A program made the translations under genes and the position numbers. A stretch of DNA of 64,000 nucleotides, taken from positions 1-64,000 of the forward strand of contig CAMYCE010000001.1 of NCBI GenBank assembly GCA_947254205.1, read 5' to 3'. Source of the DNA: an uncultured Prevotellaceae bacterium (GTDB taxonomy: Bacteria > Bacteroidota > Bacteroidia > Bacteroidales > Muribaculaceae). The notes beneath the pieces were generated by a model, which had not been told where the DNA came from, did not search any database, and was given only the letters and a program-made list of their open reading frames with translations. This document shows positions 50,525-59,310 of the stretch, piece by piece (positions within the stretch are counted from its first letter, which is position 1; the number at the start of each line of letters is the position of its first letter).

Positions 50525-51091
50525 TTATTGACCCACAACCACTTTGGCGTGGCGCAAGACTTTGTCGTTGATCATGTAGCCCTTGAGCACGGTGTCGATC
50601 ACCTTGCCCTTTTGGCTCTCTTCGGGAGCAGGGAAAGTGGTCACTGCATCGTGCACGTCGCTATCAAAGTCGCTACCCGTGGAATCCATAGCCTTCACTT
50701 GCTGCTTTTCGAGATAGGAAATAAACTTTTTATAAATCAAGTCTACACCCTCTTTGAGACTTTCAACATCGCTGGCCGACTCCATGGCAGCAATAGCGCG
50801 CTCAAAGTCATCAACCACAGGCAACAACTCTTGCATAGCCTTGCTCGATGCCGTTTTAATGAGTTCTTGCTTTTCTTTGAGAGTGCGCTTGCGATAGTTG
50901 TCAAACTCGGCCATGAGAAACATGTATTCTTTTTTCTCATTTTCAACCTCACCCTCAAGTTGCGTGATGCGGTCTTCAAGGCTCACATCCTCTTCCATTG
51001 CCTCGGGAGCAACATCGGCTGTGGCCTGATTTTCCTTTTCGGGGGCTTCCTGAGCAACATCTTCTTGTTGCTTGGATTCTTTTTTACTCAT
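50525..51091 (-). CDS. grpE: Nucleotide exchange factor GrpE
   Basis: 188 aa from MSKKESKQQ (ATG at 51091); an ATG at 51115 would add eight basic residues. The acidic N-terminal tail and long helix (LEDRITQLEGEVENEKKEYM, FDNYRKRTLKEKQELIKTAS) lead to the compact beta domain with DFDSDVHDAVTTFPAPE and VLKGYMINDKVLRHAKVVV, both GrpE signatures. It releases ADP from DnaK. Operon with dnaJ. Confidence 0.95.
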   Translation of the reverse strand: MSKKESKQQEDVAQEAPEKENQATADVAPEAMEEDVSLEDRITQLEGEVENEKKEYMFLMAEFDNYRKRTLKEKQELIKTASSKAMQELLPVVDDFERAIAAMESASDVESLKEGVDLIYKKFISYLEKQQVKAMDSTGSDFDSDVHDAVTTFPAPEESQKGKVIDTVLKGYMINDKVLRHAKVVVGQ

Positions 51092-51202
51092 ATTTCGTGT
51101 CAATTTTATTTTCATCTTTTGTAATGCATTCGTGCAATTCTAAACAAAAAGTGAGCCAATGCCCCTGTGCTGTAGCCGGCGTGGCACAAACACAGACCCT
51201 CG

Positions 51203-52027
51203 CTATAGAGGCATGACATAATGAGCGCATTTGGCAAATTGAGAGCATAGCGCCTCTGCCAATTTGACATCATCAAAAATTCCAAAAATCGATGACCCCG
51301 ACCCCGACATGCTGCAATATAATGCTCCTGCCTGCTCAATGGCTTGCTTCACTTCGCCCAACTCAGGGAATTGAGCAAAGACACCGGGCTCGAAACCATT
51401 TTTTAGCCCACCACTTTGCCACTGCTCAATGGGGTGAGCCAAAATGCTTGCAAGTGGCTCTTGACTAAGCTTGGGAGTGACTTGGGCATAGGCTTGGGCC
51501 GTGGATACCGAAACATCGGGCTTAACCAAAAACAGGAATTTACCCTTGAGGTCAACTTCTACTGGTGCAAACACATTGCCTATGCCCGTAGCCATCACAG
51601 GGCGATTTTCGATAAAAAAAGCACAGTCGGCACCAAGAGTCGAGGCAAGAGCTTTCAACTCATTGGCCAACAGGCCCAAACTAAACATGCTGTTGAGCAT
51701 CGTGAGCACATGAGAGGCGTCGCTCGACCCACCTCCCAATCCTGCTCCGTCGGGAATGTGCTTATAGAGAAACATGTCGACCGCCGGCAAGCCACATTGC
51801 GCCTGCAACAGCAGGCAGGCCTTCATCACCAAGTTTTTTTCAACAGGGCAATCAACCTTGCGTCCATAGCAAGTGAGTGTGGTCGCGCCACTGCGCGAGG
51901 GCACAATTTCAAGCGCATCGGTGAGTGGAATGGGATAGAACACGGTCTCGATATTGTGATAGCCATCGGGCCTGCGACTCACAATATTGAGCCCTAAATT
52001 TATTTTAGCATTAGGAAAAGTAATCAT
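51203..52027 (-). CDS. ispE: 4-diphosphocytidyl-2-C-methyl-D-erythritol kinase
   Basis: 274 aa GHMP kinase. N-terminus FPNAKINLGLNIVSRRPDGYHNI carries the CDP-ME-binding start (given in part), the phosphate loop is PDGAGLGGGSSDASHVLTML, and SGSGSSIFGIF is the third GHMP motif. It phosphorylates CDP-methylerythritol in the non-mevalonate isoprenoid pathway. It lies 54 bp downstream of the cls stop-side neighbour's end and 111 bp before grpE. Confidence 0.95.
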   Translation of the reverse strand: MITFPNAKINLGLNIVSRRPDGYHNIETVFYPIPLTDALEIVPSRSGATTLTCYGRKVDCPVEKNLVMKACLLLQAQCGLPAVDMFLYKHIPDGAGLGGGSSDASHVLTMLNSMFSLGLLANELKALASTLGADCAFFIENRPVMATGIGNVFAPVEVDLKGKFLFLVKPDVSVSTAQAYAQVTPKLSQEPLASILAHPIEQWQSGGLKNGFEPGVFAQFPELGEVKQAIEQAGALYCSMSGSGSSIFGIFDDVKLAEALCSQFAKCAHYVMPL

Positions 52028-52081
52028 AACATTTCATGAATTGGGAGTTTTGAATGTGCACACACTAAAAAGAGCAATTTG

Positions 52082-53527
52082 TCACAAAATGGGACCCAGC
52101 AAGCGCGAGAGCGACTCAAGGGCACGCTGGCCCATGGGGCGACGCTTCCAGTGTGAGAGAATGATGCGCTGGCTGTTTCTGATGTCGGCCATATAGATTT
52201 GCTTCATGCGTGCATTAAAAGCCTTGCCATAAACCAAGATGTTGCACTCAAAGTTGTGTTCAAAACTGCGAAAATCGAAGTTGGTGGAACCCGTTGTCAC
52301 AAATTCATCATCAACAATGATGCACTTGGCATGCAACATGCGACCAGTGTAGAAATAAACCTTGATGCCGGCCTGCAAGCACTCTTTGACATAAGAAAAC
52401 GAAGAGTAGCGCAAAATTCGCGAATCGGGCGAACGCGGAATCATGAGCCTCACGTCCACACCTGCAAGGGCGGCAGCCTGCAAGGCTTTGATTTGGCCAT
52501 CATTGGGCAAGAAATAGGGCGTTTGGATATAGATGCACTTTTGGGCCAAAGAGATAGCTTTGAGAAAAACCAGCGACATGCCATTCCACAAGCCCGTTGG
52601 GCCACTATCGATCACTTGCACGCCATTGCCAGCATTGGGGTCGGTGTGATAGCTACATGTGGCTTGGGTGAGGAGCATGCGTTTCATGAAGTTCCAATCG
52701 ACTGCAAACGAATATTGCAACGCCTTGACAGCACCTCCCACCACTCTCAAGTGGGTGTCGCGCCATGCCGGCCTGCCATGGGCTCCGGTGTTGTAGCGAT
52801 CGGCCACATTCATGCCCCCTATATAACCCACCTTGCCATCAATAATCACCACTTTGCGGTGGTTGCGCCAGTTGAGCCGATTGGCAAGTTGTGGAAAGGT
52901 TACTCTCAAAAATGGGTGAGCATCAACTCCATCGCGCCTCATACGCTTGAAAAACGACGAGGCAATGCTCCACGACCCCACATGGTCATAAATCACCCTC
53001 ACCTTCACACCTTGATGGGCTTTGGCTATGAGAATATCGGCAATTTCTTGACCAATGGCATCGTTAGAAAAAATATAGTATTGAAAGTTGATATATTTCT
53101 CGGCGGCAAGCAAGTCGCGCTTGAGCGATTTAAACTTGTCGACTCCTTCGGTAAAAATGTCAATGCTGTTGCCCGGGAAATAGTGAGGCTCTACTACCGA
53201 ATTCACAAGCCTGATGAGCTGCTTGCTCGAGTCACACAGGTCGAGACCATTCACGTCGATATTCTCCAATTTTTCTTGGCGACGCAATTTCACACGATTT
53301 TTGCGAGAAATCATCACCACACTCTTGAGGCTGCGTCCAAAAAACAGGTAGAGAAACAGCCCCACAACGGGTAGCAAAATGAGCACTGTGACCCACGCAA
53401 GCGATTTAATGGGGTTGCGATTCTCTGAAATCACAATGCCAATCACACCCAAAATAGTGAAGGCATAGATGATCGTGAAAACCGTGTAAATCACCTGAGC
53501 ATAGGGGAACAACTCTGCTAAAATCAT
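52082..53527 (-). CDS. cls: Cardiolipin synthase (phospholipase D superfamily)
   Basis: 481 aa, full length. Two N-terminal membrane helices (IYTVFTIIYAFTILGVIGIV, WVTVLILLPVVGLFLYLFFG), then two HKD motifs: HRKVVIIDGKVGYIGGMN (about 220) and HAKCIIVDDEFVTTGSTN (about 398). It joins two phosphatidylglycerols, or PG and PE, to make cardiolipin in the inner membrane. First gene of a likely cls-ispE series on the minus strand. Confidence 0.95.
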   Translation of the reverse strand: MILAELFPYAQVIYTVFTIIYAFTILGVIGIVISENRNPIKSLAWVTVLILLPVVGLFLYLFFGRSLKSVVMISRKNRVKLRRQEKLENIDVNGLDLCDSSKQLIRLVNSVVEPHYFPGNSIDIFTEGVDKFKSLKRDLLAAEKYINFQYYIFSNDAIGQEIADILIAKAHQGVKVRVIYDHVGSWSIASSFFKRMRRDGVDAHPFLRVTFPQLANRLNWRNHRKVVIIDGKVGYIGGMNVADRYNTGAHGRPAWRDTHLRVVGGAVKALQYSFAVDWNFMKRMLLTQATCSYHTDPNAGNGVQVIDSGPTGLWNGMSLVFLKAISLAQKCIYIQTPYFLPNDGQIKALQAAALAGVDVRLMIPRSPDSRILRYSSFSYVKECLQAGIKVYFYTGRMLHAKCIIVDDEFVTTGSTNFDFRSFEHNFECNILVYGKAFNARMKQIYMADIRNSQRIILSHWKRRPMGQRALESLSRLLGPIL

Positions 53528-53581
53528 ATTAGAGAATGTGTGGATAATTCAATGAATATTGAAAAATAATGCCCAATTTAA

Positions 53582-53640
53582 ATAAAAAACTATCACAACC
53601 CTATCTCCATTTTTTGGAAAAAGATGAGGGTTTATGATAG
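53582..53640 (-). terminator. Terminator of the small sorting-tail gene
   Basis: Minus strand: CTATCATAAACCCTCATCT (53640-53622) pairs imperfectly with AGATAGGGTTGTGATAG (53606-53590), followed by TTTTTTATTT. It lies between the 86-aa-type small gene and cls; the rest of 53528-53738 holds nothing else. Confidence 0.75.
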
Positions 53641-53738
53641 TGTGCAACACAAATCATGCCATGTGTGGGGGGCTTCATGAAGCGACGTCTATTTCTACTT
53701 TTTCACTTGCCATGGGGCGGTGATGCACCATCGAGATG

Positions 53739-54044
53739 CTACCTCACCACAACCTTGCGCGACCATTGATTGAAATAGCGCACAACATAGAACCCTTTGG
53801 GCATTTCAACCGTGGTGTGTGTATCGGCACCAAGCTTCACCACTCTCACAAGTTGACCCGTAATTGAATAGATATTGAATGTCGCATCAACACTGCCTGC
53901 CGACAAATAGATTCGGCCTTCTCCACCTCGCACAGTGGGAATGCTCGAAACCGACTCGATAGCAGGAGCTGCTGCTGGAGCGGCCCATGCACTCACGATG
54001 TCCATTGTGGCACAAATCATCAATATGAGCAATATCTTCTTCAT
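53739..54044 (-). CDS. Small secreted protein made almost only of a sorting-like tail
   Basis: 101 aa from the ATG at 54044 (MKKILLILMICATMDIVSAW); a start at 54056 would overlap the -7 box. After the signal peptide and a short Ala/Pro-rich linker, the rest (IYLSAGSVDATFNIYSITGQ, LVRVVKLG, MPKGFYVVRYFNQWSRKVVV) is a complete Por-secretion/T9SS type-A-like C-terminal domain with nothing to carry. It could be a relic of a larger exported protein or a stand-alone surface peptide. Confidence 0.7.
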   Translation of the reverse strand: MKKILLILMICATMDIVSAWAAPAAAPAIESVSSIPTVRGGEGRIYLSAGSVDATFNIYSITGQLVRVVKLGADTHTTVEMPKGFYVVRYFNQWSRKVVVR

Positions 54045-54053
54045 TTCACCGAA

Positions 54054-54061
54054 CAAAGATA
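54054..54061 (-). promoter_or_regulatory. -7 box of the small sorting-tail gene
   Basis: Minus-strand TATCTTTG (54061-54054), 10 bp before the ATG at 54044; it decides the start. Just upstream AATTTTTCACAC is repeated in tandem (54084-54107). Confidence 0.6.
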
Positions 54062-54171
54062 GAGTAAAAAAAAAGGAAATCCTAATTTTTCACACAATTT
54101 TTCACACAATACTTCGTTACAGCACTTTCTTGTTCATTTTCAAGCTTTGAGTTGGTGTTACTAAGAAGATG

Positions 54172-54205
54172 AATCGTTGCCGTTTCTCACAAAACGGCAA
54201 CGATT
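54172..54205 (-). terminator. Perfect hairpin after the M6 peptidase gene
   Basis: AATCGTTGCCGTTT (54172-54185) pairs with AAACGGCAACGATT (54192-54205), a 14-bp stem with a 6-nt loop, 65 bp past the stop. T-tract is weak (CATCTTCTT). Confidence 0.65.
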
Positions 54206-54269
54206 GATCAATCAACTTTTTAACATGTAGAGAAAATTACTTTTTACTTTTTTATCTTTTCACTGAATT

Positions 54270-56756
54270 TCATTTTGCTGTAAGAATGATATTGTAAATG
54301 CCCGTCACATCGGTCACATTGAGTTTCCCGTCGTGATTGACATCGGCGTTGTCGATCAAGAATGGCGAGGGATTGAGCCCCAAAATGTAGTTGGTGAGAG
54401 TGGTCACATCGCTCACGTCAACAGTGCCATTGCCGTCAACATCGCCGAGCACAGCTCCCGCTTGCGCTACAAGTGTAATTTTTTGCAAATCGCTCCACTT
54501 GCTGGCCGAAGTTTCGTTATACACAGCCTTCACACGATACACATAGCGGCCTCCTGCTATGAGATTCTTGAGCTCATAGGAATTGCCTGTGATGCCTGTG
54601 ATAGTGCGCATGAGGGCATCGCCACTCTCTTGGGGGGCATTGGCCTTGCCATCGTAGTCACCTCCATAGATTTTCACTCCACGCAGGTGCACCTTTTTGC
54701 CGGGCTCCAACGATGAAATAGTGACTAAATTTCCTGCATCGGCATTGCCATTGAGCACAACCACATGCTCGGTTGAAGTCGAGCTCAACTCAACCTCCTG
54801 CTTGTCAGCCCCATCATTGATCGAAACCATCATTTTCACACCATCAGAGCCACCTTTGGCATCAACCACAACAGAGGTTTTGCCCTCATAGTCGCCCAAG
54901 TCAAAGCCCGGGCTGGTGATGCTGCCAATAGCATCGGCAACGCCCAGTGTCAAATAGCCATAATTGATGCGAATTTCACCCTTTTTAATCCAAGTGGTGC
55001 CATCTCTCATGTCTTCATCGAGCAAGAGTTTGGCAGGAATCTTAGCTTTCTCGTTGCGCAAATTGAGCGTGTAGCTCGTGGCACCTTGCACAGGAGCCCA
55101 ATTGGCAGTAAACGAGGTCTCGGTCACTTGGGTGGGGGCTTTCACTTGGGGAGCATCGAGCGACACTACGCCTTTTATAAACCACAAGCGTGCTGTGTCG
55201 CCATCGAGAATGATGTTGGTGATAGGTTTTCCCAACTTGCCGGCGTGCCCTGTGGGATCGCCCGATGCAGTGAGATAGAGTTGTGCACAGGGGGCTGTGT
55301 CGTCGGTGAAGTCGTGCTGTCGGCGTCCAAACAGGTCTCCACTCTCGGAGCCACGCCTCAGGCTATTGTCGGCAGCTGCAACTGTCATGAGTTGCACGCG
55401 CGAGTTGTTGACTTTGTTTTCTTCCCAGCATGAGGGCACATAGGAAACGTGAGAAATGAGCACTCCCTCGTCTTGAATAAACTGGTCCCAACCTTGCCGG
55501 CGGCGATATTCGAGCAAGTAATACTCGTTGGGGTTTATATCGCTCACTACCTTGAGGGCTGTTTCGGTTTTATCTTTGCTTTGATTTAACACGGGCAAGG
55601 CATATTGGGTGTTGGGTTTGGGTTCTACAAGGTCGAGCCAACCCACAAAGTTTTTTTCATAGGCACTATAGCCAATGGGAGTGTAGCCATTGTTGTTGTA
55701 GCAACCTCCATCCATCAAGCTCCATTCGCCCATGCCATAGTAGCCATGGGAGTAGGTTGTTTCATAAAAGTCGGGCAAGCCAAGACAGTGGGAAAACTCA
55801 TGGCAAAATGTGCCAATGCCGTCGAGATTTTTTCCTCCATCATAGCTCCCGGTCACCTCATTAAACACGGCAAAACGGTCGATGCGAGTGTTGTTGCGCG
55901 TGCGCGGGCCTTCCCCGTCATTAAAATAGGCTCCTTCAAACAACGTCCACTGGCAGGGCCACACCGCTTGAGGCACGGTATTGCTGGCTTGAGCCTCGCC
56001 AACACCGGCATAAACCACAATACACACATCGGCTTCGCCATCGCCATCGTTGTCATATTTTGTCCAGTCGATGTTATCGCCAGCCTTGTCGATAGCATCG
56101 CCCACCATGCGAGCCACGCCCACATCGTTGCCTCTCGCATCATTGCCACCATAGGTGTCACGGGTGTTGTCGAGTGTGTAGATGCCATACACATCAAATT
56201 GGGGGTTATAGAGCCCATTGGACTGGTCTTTGAAATATTGAGTCACACTCTTGTTGCCCGAGGTGTAGTGCTTCACAAAGTCGGCTTTGGAGTTTGACAT
56301 CTTTTTGTCGGTATATTCTACGAGAATAATGGGCACACGTGGAGAGCCGGTGGTGGGCACTTGTGTGTGTCCCACTCGCTTGCGACTCATGGGCATCGAA
56401 GCACGCTTGCTGGCTGAGAAGATGTGCTGAAGGCTCATTTTGTCGCCTTGCGATTTAATAAATTCAAGCTCACTTGCTCCCCGCTCGGCTTTTTCGTGAG
56501 CAAGCACACTCGTCATGCCTGTTGTTGTGCGATAATAGAAATCGCCATTGGTCGCACGCATCAAGGGAATGCCGTCGCGAGTCACAAAACTATGATGAAA
56601 TTCATCGCCACGCATTTCGACCGAAATTGTCGAGCCATCGCTTTGCTTAAATGTTGTGAAACCCGGTTTTGCCGGCACTGCATGGGCCATGCCCGATGCC
56701 AATAAAAGGACACCAAGAGCCAAGTAAAATTTTTTCATGAGTTTTAATTTTTCCAT
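54270..56756 (-). CDS. Secreted M6-family metalloprotease with dockerin-like tail
   Basis: 828 aa; a second in-frame ATG 18 bp in gives the same signal peptide (MKKFYLALGVLLLASGMAHA), and either is possible. An N-terminal prodomain (to ~140) precedes the M6/immune-inhibitor-A-like peptidase: GTFCHEFSHCLGLPDFY holds the HExxHxxGxxD zinc site (about 320), and MGEWSLMDGG the Met-turn region. Middle domains are a fibronectin-III-like pair around a jelly-roll (about 545-745). The last ~60 residues are two dockerin-type calcium loops (DVDGNGTVDVSDVTTLTNYI, ADVNHDGKLNVTDVTGIYNI). Likely cuts extracellular host or dietary proteins. Confidence 0.9.
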   Translation of the reverse strand: MEKLKLMKKFYLALGVLLLASGMAHAVPAKPGFTTFKQSDGSTISVEMRGDEFHHSFVTRDGIPLMRATNGDFYYRTTTGMTSVLAHEKAERGASELEFIKSQGDKMSLQHIFSASKRASMPMSRKRVGHTQVPTTGSPRVPIILVEYTDKKMSNSKADFVKHYTSGNKSVTQYFKDQSNGLYNPQFDVYGIYTLDNTRDTYGGNDARGNDVGVARMVGDAIDKAGDNIDWTKYDNDGDGEADVCIVVYAGVGEAQASNTVPQAVWPCQWTLFEGAYFNDGEGPRTRNNTRIDRFAVFNEVTGSYDGGKNLDGIGTFCHEFSHCLGLPDFYETTYSHGYYGMGEWSLMDGGCYNNNGYTPIGYSAYEKNFVGWLDLVEPKPNTQYALPVLNQSKDKTETALKVVSDINPNEYYLLEYRRRQGWDQFIQDEGVLISHVSYVPSCWEENKVNNSRVQLMTVAAADNSLRRGSESGDLFGRRQHDFTDDTAPCAQLYLTASGDPTGHAGKLGKPITNIILDGDTARLWFIKGVVSLDAPQVKAPTQVTETSFTANWAPVQGATSYTLNLRNEKAKIPAKLLLDEDMRDGTTWIKKGEIRINYGYLTLGVADAIGSITSPGFDLGDYEGKTSVVVDAKGGSDGVKMMVSINDGADKQEVELSSTSTEHVVVLNGNADAGNLVTISSLEPGKKVHLRGVKIYGGDYDGKANAPQESGDALMRTITGITGNSYELKNLIAGGRYVYRVKAVYNETSASKWSDLQKITLVAQAGAVLGDVDGNGTVDVSDVTTLTNYILGLNPSPFLIDNADVNHDGKLNVTDVTGIYNIILTAK

Positions 56757-56776
56757 TTTTTATTAAGGAGTGCTCA

Positions 56777-56808
56777 CAAAGATAGTGCAATAAATCATGA
56801 ATATCAAA
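56777..56808 (-). promoter_or_regulatory. Consensus promoter of the M6 gene
   Basis: Minus-strand TTTG (56808-56805), 20 bases, TATCTTTG (56784-56777), 20 bp before the ATG. The -33 box directly adjoins the terminator stem at 56810-56850. Confidence 0.75.
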
Positions 56809-56809
56809 G

Positions 56810-56850
56810 AAATTGGTGGCTATTTTTGTCAAACAAATAGCCACCAATTT
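56810..56850. terminator. Terminator between S8 and M6 genes
   Basis: AAATTGGTGGCTATTT (56810-56825) pairs perfectly with AAATAGCCACCAATTT (56835-56850), a 16-bp stem with a 9-nt loop, 20 bp downstream of the S8 stop on the minus strand's far side; both genes run in the same direction, so it sits between the M6 start and the S8 stop and may act as an S8-side boundary or leader hairpin. Confidence 0.6.
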
Positions 56851-56870
56851 AAATTATAAAGAAATTATCA

Positions 56871-59165
56871 TTATTTTTTCTTAGATTTTAACACAATATT
56901 AATAATGCCCGTCACATCGGTCACATTCAACTGGTCGTCGAGAACCACATTGGCATTTTCCTCACTGAAAGGCGAGGGTTTGAGACCTAAAATGTGATTG
57001 ATGAGTGTTGTGGCATCGTTCACATCTACAGTGCCATCGTTGTTGGAGTCGCCACGGCTCGACACACTTTGTTGAGGCACACCTCCCAAAGCATTGATTT
57101 TTCCACCGCCAAAGCGCACGCCTTTCTCGCCTTTGGTGAAGTCGTCGTGAATGGCAGTTTTTTCCATAATTTCACGCACATCATTGGGAGTGAGCGACTT
57201 GTTGTTTTGTAACCATAGTGCCACAATACCTGCCACACAAGGCGTAGCCATCGAGGTGCCACTCATCGATCCAAAGTAGCTTCGGGCGTTGGTTTTGGTG
57301 ATATAGCGATATTCACCCGGATCTTTATACCACGAGGTGGGAAAGTTGTCGGTGTCGTAGTGGTTGATGCCTGCAACCACAGTTTGCCCGGGAGCAGCAA
57401 TAGTGGGAATCGTGTGAGGAGATTGGGGACCATAGCCTTGCTCCACAAAGCTTGAAAAGTCGGAAATCTGCCCCACAGGCAATGGGGTGGTTTTGTAGTT
57501 GTGGGTGTTTTTGCCATTGAGCACATTGCGCGACACATAGGAGCCCACCGTAATCACATTTTGAGCATAGCACTCACTGCTGGCCGAGCACTTGTTGCTG
57601 CCCTTGCAAGTTTCATAGTTGCCTATGGTTTTGTCGCCTTCAAAAATGCCTGTATAGGTGCCTTCCCACATGTCGATGTCGGTTGTTGCTGTGGAATCGG
57701 CAGGATAAACCATATAGGCCAACTTATAGGTGCCTCCCGACTTCGACTGCAAGTTGCTCACAAAGAAAATCGTGTTATCTTTCTTGTTTTGCTCGTCTTT
57801 GCTTATTACCACAGCCACAAATCCATCATCACCCAACAAAGAGTTGTAGGTGTAGTAGTTACCAAGAATACTGTCATCGACACCTTTGGTGTTGGAATCA
57901 ATTGCATACATACCGTTTTTGTCCATGTCGGTTTTCTTGATTTCTTTAGATTCCCACATGATTTCGCCATTAAAGGAATTTACAACCATCACCTTGGCTG
58001 CAAGAGGAACCTCGGGCTTGCGAGCCCATGCGCTTGCTTTCCCTACCATGTAATAGGCTCCCGACTTTTCTCCCGCATACAATTCATGGGCATAGATAGT
58101 GGCAAGTGGTGCTTTGCGAGAAGCATCTTTCTTGTAGACATACATGTCGCCTCCTGCCTGATTGGCAGTAGCAAGCACAATGATTTTGCCCTTGCCGGTG
58201 GCTTGATCATAGGCACGGCTAATGAAGTCGGTGCCATCGTGAGGACCCAGCATGCCACCCAGACTGAGGCTGATGACACAAGGCTTGCCCACCGAGTCGG
58301 CATAGGCCGAAATCATGTTCACCGAATTGGCTATGAAGTTGTCTTGCAGGCTTGCCAAGCCACACAAGTAAACATCGCAGTTGGGGGCTATGCCACAAAA
58401 ATCACCATAATCGGTGTGTATTTTTTTGCCAGCAGCTGTGGTGCTGGTGTGGGTGCCATGCGACTCATCACTGCGATCGGGCATGCGCTTGGGAATAGAA
58501 AGCGAGTCTTTATAGAAGAGTTGCTTGTATTGCTTGCCATAGGATTTTTTCACTTGAAACAACCGCTTGATGCGGCTGTGGCCGGCAGTGTCGGTGAAAG
58601 CCTCGTGCTGGGGGTCGATGCCGGTGTCGACAATGCCCACAATCACTCCACTGCCATCATAGTTTTTGGGCAAATTGTGGTTGAGGCCGTCGAGCACCTC
58701 ATTCACGTGAGTGTGGCTGCGTGCACTGTCGGTGAAGGCTTGCATCACTTGTGCCACTTGAATGCGGTTGACAACTGCCAGTGCCGCCACATCGTGAATT
58801 TTATCGACAGGAATGCCGGCTGTAACAAACCCTTTGAACACACGCTGAATGCGCACACCCAGAGCCTCAAGCTCTTGCACCGAGGTGCCATCGAGCCCAA
58901 TGAAGGCATCAATCATCTCCACACCGCCAATTTTGCGGGGCTGGGCAATGGCATAAGGCGCATAGGCCTTGCCGTTGCGCAATTTAAGTTGTTGCCGAAG
59001 TTTACGACCTTGAAATAATTTCGACAGGTCAATTGCCTCATTGCTTTTCAGGTTACCATTTCTCATACTCAAGAAAAGCCGAGTTGAGGGAGCCAATTTG
59101 TCTTGACCCATGGCAACAAAACACATCATGAGGCACAGAAAGACAGATAAAGAGAGTTTCTTCAT
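56871..59165 (-). CDS. Secreted subtilisin-like serine protease (S8) with dockerin-like tail
   Basis: 764 aa from the ATG at 59165 (MKKLSLSVFLCLMMCFVAMG); codons upstream to 59231 are excluded because the promoter lies inside them. Catalytic triad: Asp in GIVDTGID, His in ESHGTHTSTTAA, Ser in SGTSMATPCVAG. A PA-like insert separates His and Ser (about 370-530), as in cucumisin/C5a-peptidase-type subtilases. The C-terminal ~60 residues are two dockerin-type loops (DSNNDGTVDVNDATTLINHI and a degenerate VVLDDQLNVTDVTGIINIVL) nearly matching the tail of the adjacent M6 protease. It is probably surface-exposed. Confidence 0.92.
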   Translation of the reverse strand: MKKLSLSVFLCLMMCFVAMGQDKLAPSTRLFLSMRNGNLKSNEAIDLSKLFQGRKLRQQLKLRNGKAYAPYAIAQPRKIGGVEMIDAFIGLDGTSVQELEALGVRIQRVFKGFVTAGIPVDKIHDVAALAVVNRIQVAQVMQAFTDSARSHTHVNEVLDGLNHNLPKNYDGSGVIVGIVDTGIDPQHEAFTDTAGHSRIKRLFQVKKSYGKQYKQLFYKDSLSIPKRMPDRSDESHGTHTSTTAAGKKIHTDYGDFCGIAPNCDVYLCGLASLQDNFIANSVNMISAYADSVGKPCVISLSLGGMLGPHDGTDFISRAYDQATGKGKIIVLATANQAGGDMYVYKKDASRKAPLATIYAHELYAGEKSGAYYMVGKASAWARKPEVPLAAKVMVVNSFNGEIMWESKEIKKTDMDKNGMYAIDSNTKGVDDSILGNYYTYNSLLGDDGFVAVVISKDEQNKKDNTIFFVSNLQSKSGGTYKLAYMVYPADSTATTDIDMWEGTYTGIFEGDKTIGNYETCKGSNKCSASSECYAQNVITVGSYVSRNVLNGKNTHNYKTTPLPVGQISDFSSFVEQGYGPQSPHTIPTIAAPGQTVVAGINHYDTDNFPTSWYKDPGEYRYITKTNARSYFGSMSGTSMATPCVAGIVALWLQNNKSLTPNDVREIMEKTAIHDDFTKGEKGVRFGGGKINALGGVPQQSVSSRGDSNNDGTVDVNDATTLINHILGLKPSPFSEENANVVLDDQLNVTDVTGIINIVLKSKKK

Positions 59166-59200
59166 GAGTTGTTTAATGTTTTTTGTTAAAGGATTTATTA

Positions 59201-59232
59201 CAAAGGTAAGGCAATAAATTATAAACATCAAA
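59201..59232 (-). promoter_or_regulatory. Consensus promoter of the S8 gene
   Basis: Minus-strand TTTG (59232-59229), 20 bases, TACCTTTG (59208-59201), 36 bp before the ATG at 59165. Same spacing as the M6 promoter. Confidence 0.75.
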
Positions 59233-59310
59233 AAAAAAATAGGCTATAATTTTTCTAAAAATCAACACTGCCATAAATGGCAAGCTATCTATTCACATCA
59301 TCAAGAACTG

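Noticed and set aside
57501..59018. 505-aa plus-strand ORF opposite the S8 protease
   Set aside because: Antisense to a subtilase with full catalytic triad; no independent promoter or domain.
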